Shown one piece after another: positions 46,683-59,451 of a DNA stretch of 64,000 nucleotides. Source of the stretch: Apoderus coryli (taxonomy: Eukaryota; Arthropoda; Insecta; Coleoptera; Attelabidae); the NCBI GenBank assembly GCA_911728435.2, contig OU452202.1, positions 24,655,135-24,719,134 on the forward strand. Direction: 5' to 3'. The notes below the pieces were generated by a model. It saw only the letters and a list, made by a program, of their open reading frames with translations, did no database searches and had not been told where the DNA came from. Position 1 is the first letter of the stretch. The number at the start of each line of letters is the position of its first letter. Made by a program: the position numbers and the translations under genes.

Positions 46683-47252
46683 GAAAGGTACTTTAAAAAT
46701 GTTACTTGCTTCCTTCTAATCACAAGATTAAAATAAAAAAATACTTTTAAGATACTTATAACTTTTATTTTAAGGAAGTGTCTTCCGACTATTTGATTAC
46801 AACCTTTTACTACAACTTTAGGATTATGACTAACTATACAATCTGAAACTACCAATTAACTTAGAAACTAACAGCAGAAATAGGGGTGGAGTTATATTTG
46901 GCAAAAGAAGGAAAGACGTTTATCTCATTGGGTAACAAAATATAAGCTGTAACTAATGGTTCTAAAAAAAAAAAAAAGGATAAAGACTATCAGAGATTGA
47001 AAGCAGTTTGCATCAAAAATAAGAAATATGACTCATAAAACAATTCCTGTACAAACAGATAACCTTATTAAGTGGTAATCTAAGAACTCTTGTTTATGCA
47101 TGTTTATCATTGAGGGTTTTATGATTTAATAAATATTATGTTTGAAGATAAACTTAAATATACGATAGCAGTACAACAAAACAAGATATTGTGGGAAAGG
47201 TTATACAAAAAGAGACTACATAATATAATGTATAATAATATGATAAACGTAC
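46666..47252 (-). other. 587-bp segment with intron-like ends between Gag and Pol
   Basis: On the minus strand the segment starts GTACGTTTATC after CCCGGCTCT and ends with TTTCTTCAATCACAACAACAG before ACCGATACA when read in two parts (TTTCTTCAATCAC, AACAACAG). Its removal would join CYEPGS to TDTSNS in one frame, as expected of BEL/Pao elements, which normally have one gag-pol frame. It may be an intron, or an inserted element beginning TGT and ending ACA. I see no clear target duplication and no coding content. Confidence 0.5.
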
Positions 47253-47907
47253 AGAGCCGGGCTCATAACACTGTGTGCTATTATTAGCATCATTGTTTCT
47301 AGGCTGATCAGAAAAATGTAAAAGAGAGTGATGACGTAACTTACAATACCGACAATTTTCCTGAGATCGGCAATTTTGACTCGTATGTTTGGTTCCTAAA
47401 CAATTCGTACACCATCTGGCTTCTTTTATTACATTATATCTATCGCGTGGGGATTTATTTTGAAAGACATTACATTCATAGATTTTATGATTACCTTTAC
47501 AAGTTATGCACAAGAGATTATTTGAATTAGTGAAAAATGAGCTAGATGCGGCACGACCCGACTTAAAAGGCTTATTCGCAAAACTATTCGGAAACTTCAC
47601 TTTTATTTTGTTTCTGATTTGTCGATGCCTCCACTGAATCCAAAGCATTACAATGTTTTAAAATAAATTCAACTAAGGTATTAATCGAGGGAATACTATC
47701 CAAATTATCAGAATGTTCCATTGCGAAATGCGTGAGCGTATCAACGTCTAATCTTTTTTGCAACATATAAAAGAGTATAAAATCCCACTGTTCTACTGGA
47801 AACTCCAGACTTGCAAGCGCTGCGACATTTTCCACAAAAACATCCACCAAATGACGTAGTTTGCCAGCACCGGGATTTACTGGCAATTTTTGGGTATTGT
47901 CTATCTC
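47253..47907 (-). pseudogene. BEL/Pao Gag, C-terminal part
   Basis: Starting near 47907: LPVNPGAGKLRHLVDVFVEN, ASLEFPVEQWDFILFYMLQ and LVEFILKHCNALDSVEAS, the DUF1759-type Gag domain. After a shift near 47600-47650 come SNNLLCITCKGNHKIYECNV, ARWCTNCLGTKHTSQNCRSQ and NCRYCKLRHHSLLHF, a run of Cys/His knuckles. The N-terminal Gag is missing because the sequence passes into AT repeats and a gap. A shift between the two Gag blocks implies one indel or assembly error. Confidence 0.85.
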
Positions 47908-47909
47908 TT

Positions 47910-48612
<703 letters not shown>

Positions 48613-48614
48613 TT

Positions 48615-49100
48615 TGATCCTTAAAACTGACTCAGGTAATAACCGGAAGTCCTATCTATAACGCCAAATTTCGTTAATTTAAATATAACTTTTTGATGCA
48701 TCCTTATATCCGAAATTTAAAATTAAATGACTAAAATAATATTATTTTAGTCATTTAAAATTATTGTCTAAAACATTTAATGAACCAGCCCTGTATATTT
48801 ATACTATTATAGTAATTTTTTTTATTTTCGTACATACACATTAATCTTTGCGTAATATAATTTTATATCACCCGACAAAAAACACTGCTGCACAGTACAT
48901 ATATGATACCTATAATATAAAAACAAACTCCCACCTCGTAGGGCAAAGTATACTCGTCCTTGTCTAACATTGCCCATATGATTATTTTATTTCAACACAA
49001 TACATATAACGCCATCTACAATTTCCATGGTTGCATGTTTTTCTAATAGATGTAGCTCGTGTCGAGACAGTTTCAATTTTTGTTTTATTTCCCATATACG
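48615..49100. other. Intergenic, no supported gene
   Basis: Contains ATTTAAAATT/AATTAAAT palindromic AT-rich sequence (48718-48775) and an AGCCCTGTATAT motif at 48788. No gene. Confidence 0.4.
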
Positions 49101-49104
49101 CTGA

Positions 49105-49668
49105 CTATCTATTGTGTACATTAATCTTTGCCACAGGTAAGCCAACGTTATCTACAGCGAAAATCATATTTTGATAAGACCATTCCCGGTTTGGTCCGAA
49201 AAACATAACCAGTGAATTTGATGGATTAAGCTTTAAACCACTTTTTGTGGAATATTCGTAAATACTTTTGAGAGAATTGTTCATTTTTTCGACTGCAAGT
49301 TGACTTTGTTCTAATGAAAAACTAGTGTATAGCTGCGTATCACCCGCATATCTCTGCATGTTACAATCCCTCGCCAACCGATCCATATCAAATGTATATA
49401 TCAAAAACAACAGGGGTCCTAGAATTGATCCCTGTGGTACACCCCTCGTAAGCAGGAGTGGATCAGATACTTTACATTCTAACTGAACACGCTGATATCT
49501 ATTGGACAAGTAGCTTTCAAAAAAACGTACACTATTGTTATGAAACCCATAGTAATGTAGTTTGGCACATAACATCTGATGGTCCAAGGTATCGAAGGCT
49601 TTACTAAAATCGAGTAAAACTAACGCTGATGTTTCACCGCGATCCGAGGATATTATTATATCGTCCAA
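49105..49668 (-). pseudogene. LINE reverse transcriptase fragment
   Basis: An open frame of 187 codons carries LVLLDFSKAFDTLDHQMLCA, KLHYYGFHNNSVRFFESYL, RGVPQGSILGPLLFLIYTFD and the catalytic box RYAGDTQLYTSF, in which the first aspartate of YADD is glycine. After it come KSGLKLNPSNSLVMFFGP and a stop. The reading frame is otherwise undamaged over this stretch, so the catalytic loss may be the inactivating or a later change. Upstream (49670-49750) the match continues weakly with a stop. Related to 8086-8655. Confidence 0.88.
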
Positions 49669-49853
49669 ATGCTCTCAATAATTTTTTGTTTAATGAACCG
49701 CATTCCTAAAGCTGCTAGTCTTTTTGTTTAGTTCATCATAATTCTTAAAATAAAAAATAACAGATAACAACAACAAAATCACTAATTGAACGCACCACCA
49801 AATAGTTGGGAATCATAAAACAACACAACAATAAAAGTGATCAAAGTTTGACA

Positions 49854-49956
49854 CCCTGTATATCGGACATGGAGCCGTGAAATGGAAAATGACATAGGAG
49901 AAGGGCAATTCATTTTGCCCAAAGAATCTACCCCATTTTTTGGGACACCCTGTATA
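49854..49956. mobile_element. Short segment bounded by two GACACCCTGTATA motifs
   Basis: TTTGACACCCTGTATA (49848-49863) and GGGACACCCTGTATAAT (49942-49958) are in the same orientation with about 94 bp between them. The arrangement parallels the pair at 16225/16377, so both are probably decayed members of one MITE family. It has no coding capacity. Confidence 0.45.
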
Positions 49957-49959
49957 ATA

Positions 49960-50464
49960 AACAAATAATGTTGGATTATCACTATTTTTCTTCACTAAAT
50001 CGTCTTTACTGCAATTATAGTCACCATTTGACAAATTAGGTATGCATGAGAACTTCGTTATGAAAATATTATGTGAAACATAAAATAAATTCCGAACTGT
50101 AATTTATAATATTGGCTGGGAGTTTCATAGAATTTTGTATAAAACGAAAATACCGCTATAAAACGCTTCAGCACTTTGTATTAGTCTTCCTTTTATAAAA
50201 GAAAATGGTGCATTCTTTTAATTAATTTTTAAACTGGCAGCTTATTTCGAAAATGAATATTTTCTTTGTAGCCTAAGAAATTTAGTATCAGCTGTTTTTC
50301 AGTTTCCAGTTTTACTGATGGAGGTATTATGAAATTTAATTTTAGTGGTTTTGTTTCAGATTGAGACAATATTGCAGAATATCCACCACTGTGTGAATGG
50401 GATAAAACCAGGATTAGGTCATAGAATTTAAGGGACAACGTCGACATTCTAGACTGCAAACCTA
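49960..50464. other. Intergenic, no supported gene
   Basis: An open frame of 91 codons (50229-50504, -) has no recognised domain. Nothing else seen. Confidence 0.35.
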
Positions 50465-52230
50465 ACTCCACAAAGGACAAAGGGTGGACAACAATGGCTT
50501 TCAAAGTTTTCTACACATATTTACAGAAGTTGGATCAACATTTTATGAATAAAAACTCCAAGTATAGACTACAGAAATTTATTTATTACAAGAAATCCCT
50601 TGCGGGATTTCCCAGTCGTCTTGTGGTAGTCTTATCTATGACAAAAGTCATTGAGGGTTGTAAAAAAAAATAAAAATAAATAAAAAAATAAAATTAAAAA
50701 ATTTAAAAAAAAATCCAAAAGAAAATTAAAAAAAAGAAAAATTCAAAAAATAAATTAAAAAAAAGTATTGCCATTACAAACGTCAATGTGGTTGGTTAAC
50801 CTAAGTTTTATCCAACCTTTTTTCTAAAATAAAAGCTTTTGAAAAATTGAAAAAAAAATTCAAAAAAAAAAAAAATGAAAAAAAAAAAAAAAATTCAAAA
50901 AAAAAATGAAAAAAACAAAAAATTTCAAAAAAAAACTTAGAAAAAAAATTTCAAAAAATAAATTCAAAAAAAGTATTGCCATTACAAACGTCAATGTGGT
51001 TGGTTAACCTAAGTTTTATCCAATCTAACTCCACAAAGATCAAAGGGTGCCTTTCAAAGTTTTCTCCACATATTGACAGAAGTTGGTTCAACATTTTATG
51101 AATAAAAACTCCAAGTATAGACAACAGAAATTTATTTATTACAAGAAATCCCTTGCGGGATTTTCCAGTCCTCTTGTGGTAGTCTTATCTATGACAAAAG
51201 TCGTTGAGGGTTGTAAAAAAAAATAAAATTAAAAAATTTAAAAAAAAAATCCAAAAAAAAAAATTAAAAAAAAAAAAAAATTAAAAAAATAAATAAAAAA
51301 AAAGTATTGCCATTACAAACGTCAATGTGGTTGGTTAACCTAAGTTTTATCCAACCTTTTTTCTAAAATAAAAGCTTTTGAAAAATTAAAAAAAAAATTC
51401 AAAAAAAAAAAATTCAAAAAAAAAATGAAAAAAACAAAAAATTTCAAAAAAAAAAACTTAAAAAAAAAATTTCAAAAAATAAATTAAAAAAAGTATTGCC
51501 ATTACAAACGTCAATGTGGAAGGTTAACCTAAGTTTTATCCAACCTTTTTTCTAACATAAAAGCTTTTGAAAATTATATCACTTCACTAAAACACTCTTA
51601 GCATCCTTATAGGATAGAATTAGTACTCAACGAAACTTTTGATATATTTACATATAATATAATATAAAAACTCCAGTATAGACTACAGAAATTTATTTAT
51701 TACAAGAAATCCCTTGCGGGATTTCCCAGTCGTCTTGAGGTAGTCTTATCTATGACAAAAGTCATTGAGGGTTGTAAAAAAAAAATAAAAATAAATAAAA
51801 AAAAATTAAAAAAAAAATTTCAAAAAATAAATTAAAAAAAAGTATTGCCATTACAAACGTCAATGTGGTTGGTTAACCTAAGTTTTATCCAACCTTTTTT
51901 CTAACATAAAAGCTTTTGAAAAATTAAAAAAAAAAATTAAAAAAAAAATTAAAAAAAAAAAAATTTCAACAAAAATTAATTAAAAAAAAAAAATTTTCAA
52001 CAAAAATTAATTAAAAAAAAAATTCAAAAAATAAATACAAAAAAAAAAATTTAAAAAAAAAATTTCAAAAAATAAATTAAAAAAAGTATTGCCATTACAA
52101 ACGTCAATGTGGTTGGTTAACCTAAGTTTTATCCAACCTTTTTTCTAACATAAAAGTTTTTGAAAAGTATAGCACTTCACTAAAACAGTCTTAACATCCT
52201 TATAGGATAGAATTAGTACTCAACGAAAGT
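50465..52230 (+). repeat. A-rich higher-order tandem array, A-B-B units of about 560 bp
   Basis: Module A (about 110 bp: CTCCAAGTATAGAC, AATCCCTTGCGGGATTT, TGACAAAAGTCATTGAGGGT) occurs at about 50549, 51103 and 51664. Module B (about 85 bp: GTATTGCCATTACAAACGTC, GGTTAACCTAAGTTTTATCC) occurs at about 50765, 50977, 51305, 51496, 51841 and 52087. The order is A-B-B three times, and modules are separated by A-rich runs of 40-110 bp with varied AATT/CAA interruptions. Module A has a perfect 7-bp hairpin AATCCC(TTGC)GGGATT with flanking A/T pair. A sequence AGGATAGAATTAGTACTCAA closes the second and third units. Modules ending in A-tracts resemble retroposed RNA copies arranged head to tail. Confidence 0.92.
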
Positions 52231-53115
52231 TTTGATATATTTACTCGTACACACGTGTCTTCTTCCCTTGTAATACACATCAAACAACGTTTCGTTGCTT
52301 ATTAACGAATTCATCAGGTGAATTGCCATCTCTCATATTCTCCTTGGCTATCCTTCAGACATTTTTAGCACATTCTGTTTTAGACTGAAAGTTATTTTCT
52401 TGTGCTACTTAAGTACTCAGCTTTGACTGGAGGTAATACTTTTAAACAACTTTTATGCATGGCTTTTATAGCGTAAGACTTAATTTATGGATTTAATTTA
52501 TTTTTTAAAAGTTATAGTTTCTCCAGTAATCTTATCTGTATTACCTCTACATCCAGCATCTGATCCCGGATTATTATTATTTATGGTGTAGAAGATATTG
52601 TATTGTAATATTTAACCAAAAAAAAAACTTAATCTTGATTTTGGAATAAAATTAGAATTAAATAGAAATAAGTTTCTGTGGGCTTCAATGGGAACACAAC
52701 CTATTTGAGGAGGTGATCTTCAAACCGGTAGTTTTTGCAAAATTGACAAAATTAAGTTAGGCATGAGATATATTTTCAATAGTGGTCTACACAATATAGC
52801 TAATTTGGAACGGCAAATCGCCGTTTTACTCTCTGTAATAGCAAGTGAAAACGTTCTGAAACTACGACAAATGAAGAATACTGGAACATTGTTGAAGGGC
52901 TGGGAGAAAATTAGGATTAAAAAGTTCTTTCGGTTTAAAAGTTTAGGAGACTCGATAGTATACTCGGAATTATGTGAGTTCATGTAACATGATTTGGGGA
53001 TACACAGATGAAGAACAATATGAGAGCTACTTATCTCTCGGTGAGAAATTAGACCGGGAGAATCCTTTCCAATACCAACTGGGGTGTCATTGCACCGATT
53101 TTGTTTTAGATGTTT
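52231..53115. other. Intergenic, one hammerhead-like motif, no gene
   Basis: A CTGATGA/GAAAC pair is on the minus strand near 52286-52315. The frames at 52720-53133 (-) and 52763-52987 (+) show no known motif. Confidence 0.4.
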
Positions 53116-53117
53116 GT

Positions 53118-53320
53118 GGGAACGGTCATTCAACTTGTTAAGGATGAATTACCGGGGGGAATAGAGATCGTCTACAGATTTGATGGCGGTGGACTCTCCA
53201 ACCTTCGCAAACTGCAAACTGGGACGTAGCTTCAATACGCGGATCACAACGTTGTTCTAGCTGATACAGAAGAGGATCTCCAATGCTTTCATAATATTTA
53301 CGATACTATGTTTGCCTCAG
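53118..53320 (+). pseudogene. Short RTE-like reverse transcriptase fragment
   Basis: The plus strand reads LPGGIEIVYRFDGGGLSNLR, KLQTGT, a stop, then LQYADHNVVLADTEEDLQ. This is the palm segment with its catalytic box, in which the second aspartate of YADD is histidine. The flanking parts are not recognisable, so only about 200 bp remain. The assignment to RTE-like LINEs rests on the YADxxxxLADTEEDLQ pattern. Confidence 0.65.
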
Positions 53321-53419
53321 CGTCTTCTACTTTTCCATTTACGTACAATAAAAACTTATTTAGCTTATAACGATAATTTTTCAAAAACTGCGATATGCAG
53401 ATCACCTCCTCATATGACC

Positions 53420-55450
53420 AAAAGATCACTGAAATTTATTGTCATTATTGTCATTACATGTCATTACCAAAAAAGGTTTACACAAGTCATATTAAATATT
53501 AAAATATTACAGTACACAACATAAAAACATAGAAATGTATATAACTTAATCAAATCAGAAAGTCAGTGCTGAGGAATTCATCAATGGAGTAAAAAGCCTG
53601 GTCAAATAAGTAGTTTTTCAATCTGTTGTTGAACATTGCAAGGCTCAGTGTTTTCAAACTATCTGGCAAATGATTATAGCATGTGGGACCATAATAATTC
53701 ACAGAATTTCTGCTTCTACCCAACCTCATATATTCAGGAAGAATGTCATTTTTGTTTCTGGTATTGTGGTTGTGAACTTCATCATGCCTTATGTACAGAT
53801 TGTAATTATTTTTCACATACATAATTGAATTGTAGATATAGAGACACGGGAGTGTAATTATTTTACATTCTTTAAATTTAGGTCTGACATCTTCTCTAAA
53901 CTTTAAATCTGTCATTATTCGCACCACTCGTCTTTGGATTGCGAATACCCGACTAGCATGACAAGAGTGTCCCAAAATTGACAAAGCATATGAAGCCACA
54001 CTGTGAAAAAGGCCATAATATGCTGATTTCAAAACATTAAAAGAGAATTCACACTTCAAGCTTCGCAACATGAACACAACCTTAGACAACTTGGCAATGG
54101 TAACCTCGACATGATCCGCCCAGGTTAGCTTTTGGTCCAAAGTGACACCCAAAAACTTTACCAGACCATCAGAAACAGCAACATCCGTCTCACGTAATGT
54201 AAATATTTTAGTAGCTGTTTTATTGGCATTCATACAGAGTTTGTTAGCTGCAAACCAGTCCGCAGCCCTCGACTGTGAATTAATCATACTTGAGGCCAGA
54301 ACATCACTCGACAGTTCAACATCGACAATAGTTGAATCGTCTGCAAACAATGTCAGGTCAGAGCATGGCAGATGTAGCGGTAAATCATTAATGAAAATCA
54401 AAAACAATAGAGGTCCGAGCACCGAGCCCTGTGGGACTCCACAAGAGCTCAACAAGGGCTGAGAAGACTTTGACTCAAACATCGTTACGACATTCCTACC
54501 AGTGAGATAGGAACTCATCAAACGAATCGAATTCGCACTCATACCGTATCGCTCCAGTTTACCCAACAAGATATCGTGTGAAACGCAATCAAAGGCCTTT
54601 GTTAAATCAAAAAAAGAAGCCCCCACAAGCCTTCTACTCTCAAAAGCGGTTATAACGCTATTTATAAAGTTTTCTATAGCTGAAACGGTGTTAAGTTTCG
54701 GTCTAAATCCAAATTGTTTCGGAGAAAATAAATTATTTCTTTCAAAATAATTGGCTAATTGTTTAAAGAGTATCTTTTCAAAAATTTTGCCTAGAACAGG
54801 CACTATAGAAATAGGGCGATAGTTGTTCAATTCATCTGGAGATCCTTTTTTGAATAACGGTATAATTTAGCTAAATTTCAGACAACTCGGAAACATAACG
54901 GATGAGATCGCCAAATTAATCAATAATGTCAATGGTATAATTATTATATCCTTAATATAATGATTACGATATTCAAATCAAAAATGTCTTTCGAGCTTTT
55001 ATTTTTAGAAGAGTTTATTATATCCCTCATCTCAATAAAAGATATTTCATTAAACTCAAAATTGCCAGGAATGTCAATAGACAACAAATCCAGTGGACTG
55101 ATATTTGAGGATAAGTCATAGGTTAAAGTTTCCGCAATACTGGTAAAATATGTATTGAAATCATCAGCAGTAAGATTTGTTAATGATTGTTGGGTAGCAG
55201 ACTATTCCTTTTATGGTTGATAATATCCCATGTAGCCCTAGCAATATTAGAACCATCTGCAATATACGTATCGTTCGCATTTTTTTTTGCCATTTTAATA
55301 CGAGATCTATACGAGTTACGATAAGAGCGAACCATGTCTTTTATACCTTCGATTTGTGGAAACTGTGTAGACAGTCCTCGCAATAGCGCAAGTGTTTCGC
55401 GCATTGGCCTAATTTCAGGTGTAAACCATTTAATAGCGTGTCCAGTCTTG
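53420..55450 (-). pseudogene. LINE reverse transcriptase, long, few breaks
   Basis: This is the best preserved minus-strand LINE. From 55450: AIKWFTPEIRPMRETLALL, RSYRNSYRSRIKMAKKNAND, a shift near 55180, TNLTADDFNTYFTSIAETL, then CLKFS, a TAA at 54867-54869, IIPLFKKGSPDELNNYRPIS. The frame is then open for 426 codons to 53550 with FFDLTKAFDCVSHDILLGK, SSCGVPQGSVLGPLLFLIF, LTLFADDSTIVD with both aspartates intact, and the Jockey-group C-terminus (NSVNYYGPTCYNHLPDSLK). The 3' UTR has TGACAATAATGACAATAAA near 53450. The endonuclease is missing. Confidence 0.92.
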
Positions 55451-55589
55451 AAATCGGGTTTACTTTATATTTTACCCTTAAATTTCAGAAGCTATTCGTG
55501 CTTCGAAAGCAAGAGTTTATTTTCAATAATTTCGTTGAGGAGCCCCCGTGTAATCTTTACATTTTTGTCTCAACAGTAAACAAGAATCT

Positions 55590-56690
55590 GTAGCTTTTTT
55601 ATTTGAAGGTTTAGAGGTTACTCCGAATTATTTTTATAACTCTTTCTTATTCATATTTAAACATCAAGCCTTATATCGCCTTAAGGAAGGCCTGTAGGAA
55701 AAAAGATACGAGAGATTTCTTACATTACCCGGGATACCCTGTAGAACTCAATCCAAAAAGTAAAATTTCAGCTCTCATATCGCCAACCAAAATTACCAAT
55801 GCGTTTTAAATTAAAATTGCTGCTTAAATAAATAATATAATTGAATCGAAAATGAAATCCATGAAAACACCAGGGTGTAGGTACATTGTAATACTTACAC
55901 AGGGTAGGTACATAACCAATAAATTAATCAACAGACCGAAAATGAAATTTCCCGATTCATAATTGTAAAAAAAGGAACCGGCATCACACAAACACATCCA
56001 CATAGAAACTATACTATTGAAACGCTATACAAAATTTATGAAGGCGATAAATATCACTTCCCGGTTGTTATTAAATTTCCTAGATGGAAACAATATTTGA
56101 ATGGCACACAATGACGTATAGTACCTATATATATCGGAAAAATTTAAATTATCACGGATTATATTAATGCGAAATTGATTTGTGTTATTCTCCTACCAGT
56201 GGCGTCACATAAAGTATTACGAAGGCAATATTATTGAGATATAGAACGTCGAGATGAATATTATCTAACCGCTTCGTCAAATTCGACACAGAAAAAACCA
56301 CTTCTGAACAAGAAAATTATCTAAATGCTCCGAATTTCGCGCTAGTACAGAAAATGTATGGAGCCACATTTAATAATTCTGTTCCACAAAATACTTTTAT
56401 CATTATAAGGTTCTTCCATAGGCAGACATGTAATGTGTTAAATTAACCATCAATGACAAACTCATCATGACAAACTCATCATCAAATCATTCCTCTCAGA
56501 GTCATTTTATTTTATAATTAATATTTAAGATCTTCTGTCTTATTTTCTTCATTATAAATTTTGTTGTTGAGATCTTTCTTTAGTTTAAGTGAGCTTTAAC
56601 GCGTTTGATTCGTATTCGGATTGCTTTGGCAAAACAAGCCTATTTAAATTTTAGGTTAATCTTCTTAGTATATCTATTTTTATATTTGTT
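55590..56690. other. Intergenic, no supported gene
   Basis: GGATACCCTGTAG at 55734 belongs to the recurrent transposon-end motif. No gene seen. Confidence 0.4.
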
Positions 56691-56693
56691 TTA

Positions 56694-57583
56694 TTAATTT
56701 TTCGTCGTGGCGTTGCCCTCCCAGATGCTTTTCAAATTTAAGAATAAATGGAAATGACTGGGTGCAAGATCAGGGCTGTATGGTACATGGTCAACTTGTT
56801 CCCATGATGGGATCAGGGTTTGAGTTTGATTTGCTATGTGAGGCCTGGCATTGTCAAGAAGCAAAACGTTAGCCAGGCTCAGCACGCCACGCTCTTTGTT
56901 TTGGATTGGACTCTACAAGCAAAACATCTTTCCTGTCACAGAAAACGGTACATATGATTTTTCGGGCAAAATTGTTTGCTTAAACTTTACGTTTGTGGGT
57001 GATGTTGAATGGCGCCATTCCATGGATTGCTATTTTGATTTTGGCGTAACTTAGGCCACCCAGGTCTCGTTGCTAGTAACAACTCAGTTTAACAACTCGC
57101 CACGTTCCCGGTTGGACCGCTCTAGAAATGTGAGAGAACTGACTAAATTGTTTTTGTGTTTTGGACCCAGCGTGCGCATAACTTTCGGTACTTCACAGTT
57201 CTGGCACATTCTGGTTAATCACACTTCTTGACACTTTAGGAAACTCACAAGATAACCACGCTGATATCGGAAATCGTATGTTCTCTTTCATTTTTTCATC
57301 AATTTTTGCACTAAGTCATCAGTAATGAGTGAAGTTCGCGTCCACTTCGTTCTTCTTCGTCATCTACATTTGTACGGCCATCTTTAAAGGCTTCTCCGTA
57401 ACATTCACAAATCTGACGATGAATGTTAGCTGCTTTCACGCCTTTAGAATTAAGAAAACGTATGATATCGCGTATTTCATGCGGCATTTTCGATCGAACA
57501 CTTTTGTTACACTTGTTAAAACAACCTTTAAGACTGTTCGAATGGGTCCGTAATGGCCGCTGTGGCTTTGCCAACAGATACAC
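56694..57583 (-). pseudogene. Mariner-type transposase relic
   Basis: From 57583 the N-terminal helix-turn-helix region reads PHEIRDIIRFLNSKGVKAAN and then AFKDGRTNVDDEEERSGR, the mariner linker. Lower down, across stops and shifts, come LLNxVVTSNETWVA (the usual SDETWV, so the first catalytic aspartate is now N), KQQSMEWRHSTSPT, LLLDNARPHIANQT (second aspartate present) and PYSPDLAPSHFHLF, where the third catalytic aspartate of the usual SDxHLF is histidine. No TIRs are identified. This differs from the mariner at 16894-18843 in sequence and looks older. Confidence 0.88.
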
Positions 57584-57775
57584 CGATACGAGCGTAAATA
57601 TTTACGCTGTCAGTACACAGCGTACATGCTCCGTTGCCGACCACAGCAACGGAATTCCGAAACAGTACTTTTTTTGTCATCCTTCTGGTCCTCCACTCGC
57701 ACACCTCGGTTTATTTATTCATAGCCCCCGCGGTGTCTACGATTGGCGTACTTCGGCCTTAATGTGTTTTTAGTA

Positions 57776-57885
57776 AACGACCCAAACGGTCACCCATCTA
57801 ACGTGTAACCGCGCTCAACAGAGCTGCACTTATTGACAGTCGTCAGTGTATGATCCCGTCGAGGCTACCCGGCTCCGCAACTTAA
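57776..57885 (-). ncRNA. 5S rRNA-like segment, possible pol III promoter or SINE head
   Basis: On the minus strand the order GCAGC, GAGCGCGGTTA, GTTAGATGGGTGACCG and TTTGGG follows the second half of insect 5S rRNA, including the internal control region (A box/IE/C box). I judge this from memory of the 5S sequence. The first half of 5S is not evident. It lies upstream of the transposase relic in its orientation. It may be the head of a 5S-derived SINE or a captured 5S fragment. Confidence 0.4.
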
Positions 57886-57889
57886 TTTA

Positions 57890-59451
57890 AAAACATTTCT
57901 CGTATATCTGTGTAACCTCATTTATGTCTAGTGTACCTAAGGTGTTTACTTTGAAATACATGTTACAAACCCTTTAACATAGGGTAGGTATAATATAAAC
58001 AATTCAATGTATATGAGATATTAAATAGTTTTAGGATAATCCTTAAAATTATTAATAATCACATCCTGCCTAAGTACGGTTAAGACCGGATATTAGACTG
58101 GTCAACATAAACAGCCGTAGTGGGTTAGGCAGGTATAGGGTTGCCAAAAACAGTCGTTACACTACAACATCGGGAAGTAATTTTTGATTGTATTGAAATT
58201 TGTTGGTTTTGTGTTAAGTACCATGTGTCCCAGATAAAAGTAACTACATTATTACTGAATCTTTACTGTTACTGCTGCTTCATAATTGCTAAGAATCTTG
58301 ATATTTATCACTGTGAATTTGCTTGCGCTATGTCCACTCTATACGAGTGAGATTTCAGTACAACCGTATACCAACGTTTAATACCTTTGGGCCTTGTAAA
58401 TACCACGCCTTGGGAAATTATGTTGATAGCCGGTCGATCCATTTAAAATGTATTCCAATGGGTACACAACTGTAATGGGTCAACTGCTATTATTATCCTC
58501 TAAAGTTTTATCAAGTTACCTATACGACGGCAAGTATAGATTTTATTTTGAGCATTGGCAACACTACACCAAACTCTTTGTTAATGACGCAATTGTTTAT
58601 AATTATTTGAAAATTGTAAACACTTTGGTCATCTTATTTTTTTCATGGACAGATCGATGCGTTTGCAGGCGGAACACCCTGTATACCAGTGCATTACCTG
58701 CGCTTTTTATATTTAAAAGAAACAATATATTTTCTACCCCGTAAGGCTCGGTTTCATTATGGTTTGATGGGGAAAAAACACAAAAATATCCAAATAATTG
58801 TACGTTCCAACACATTTACGTTCACACTCTATGTAGGTATACCTAATAGGTTTTCCACGTTTTTTCCTTGTACATGCTATTCTCTCTTTCGATTCAAAAA
58901 CATCTTACCAGGCACAAAATAATGTTTTTAGCCGAAAGCAAAAACCGATTAGTGGAAGCTGATACATTCCATGTTAGCCATGGTAGTAGTAATGACATTA
59001 TCGCAGACCTAGTCCTACACAACAATAGGATTTAGCAGTATAGGAGGACCGATGCAAAAAAAATCTATTAGAGAATTTGGATGGATGTTTTTTGCCATAG
59101 CATAGGTACAATGCAAAGAATTCAGGTTCGTATTGCTTGCTAGCGGCGCTATAGTTGGAAATTCACTGTAATTTCATGATTTCCTATGTTCTGCATTATT
59201 AGAAGAACTAATTTCATAACGGATATCGAATTGAAACCTGAATAAATAGCTTTTTAGTCAAACATTTCTATAGTATCTGTTTTGGCATTGACAGAAGAGT
59301 TTTTCCAATGACCACCTTCTTTTCATGGTCAAAAAAATGGAATAATAACAAAATAGTCAGACCAAGCCAGGCAGATTCAAATGAATAATGACCCTGAAAG
59401 AGTCCAGATAAATAAAAAAAAATGTGAAATAAAGCGTTTGAGATGTGGTGC
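57890..59451. other. Intergenic, no supported gene
   Basis: A GGAACACCCTGTATACC motif lies at 58672. No other feature. Confidence 0.4.

Noticed and set aside
50465..52230. A-rich array considered as a centromeric or telomeric satellite
   Set aside because: Only three units, modules are complex and separated by variable A-tracts; no telomere-type repeat seen.
52720..53133. 137-codon minus-strand open frame
   Set aside because: No recognisable motif; overlaps unrelated open frame on the other strand and lies between LINE fragments.
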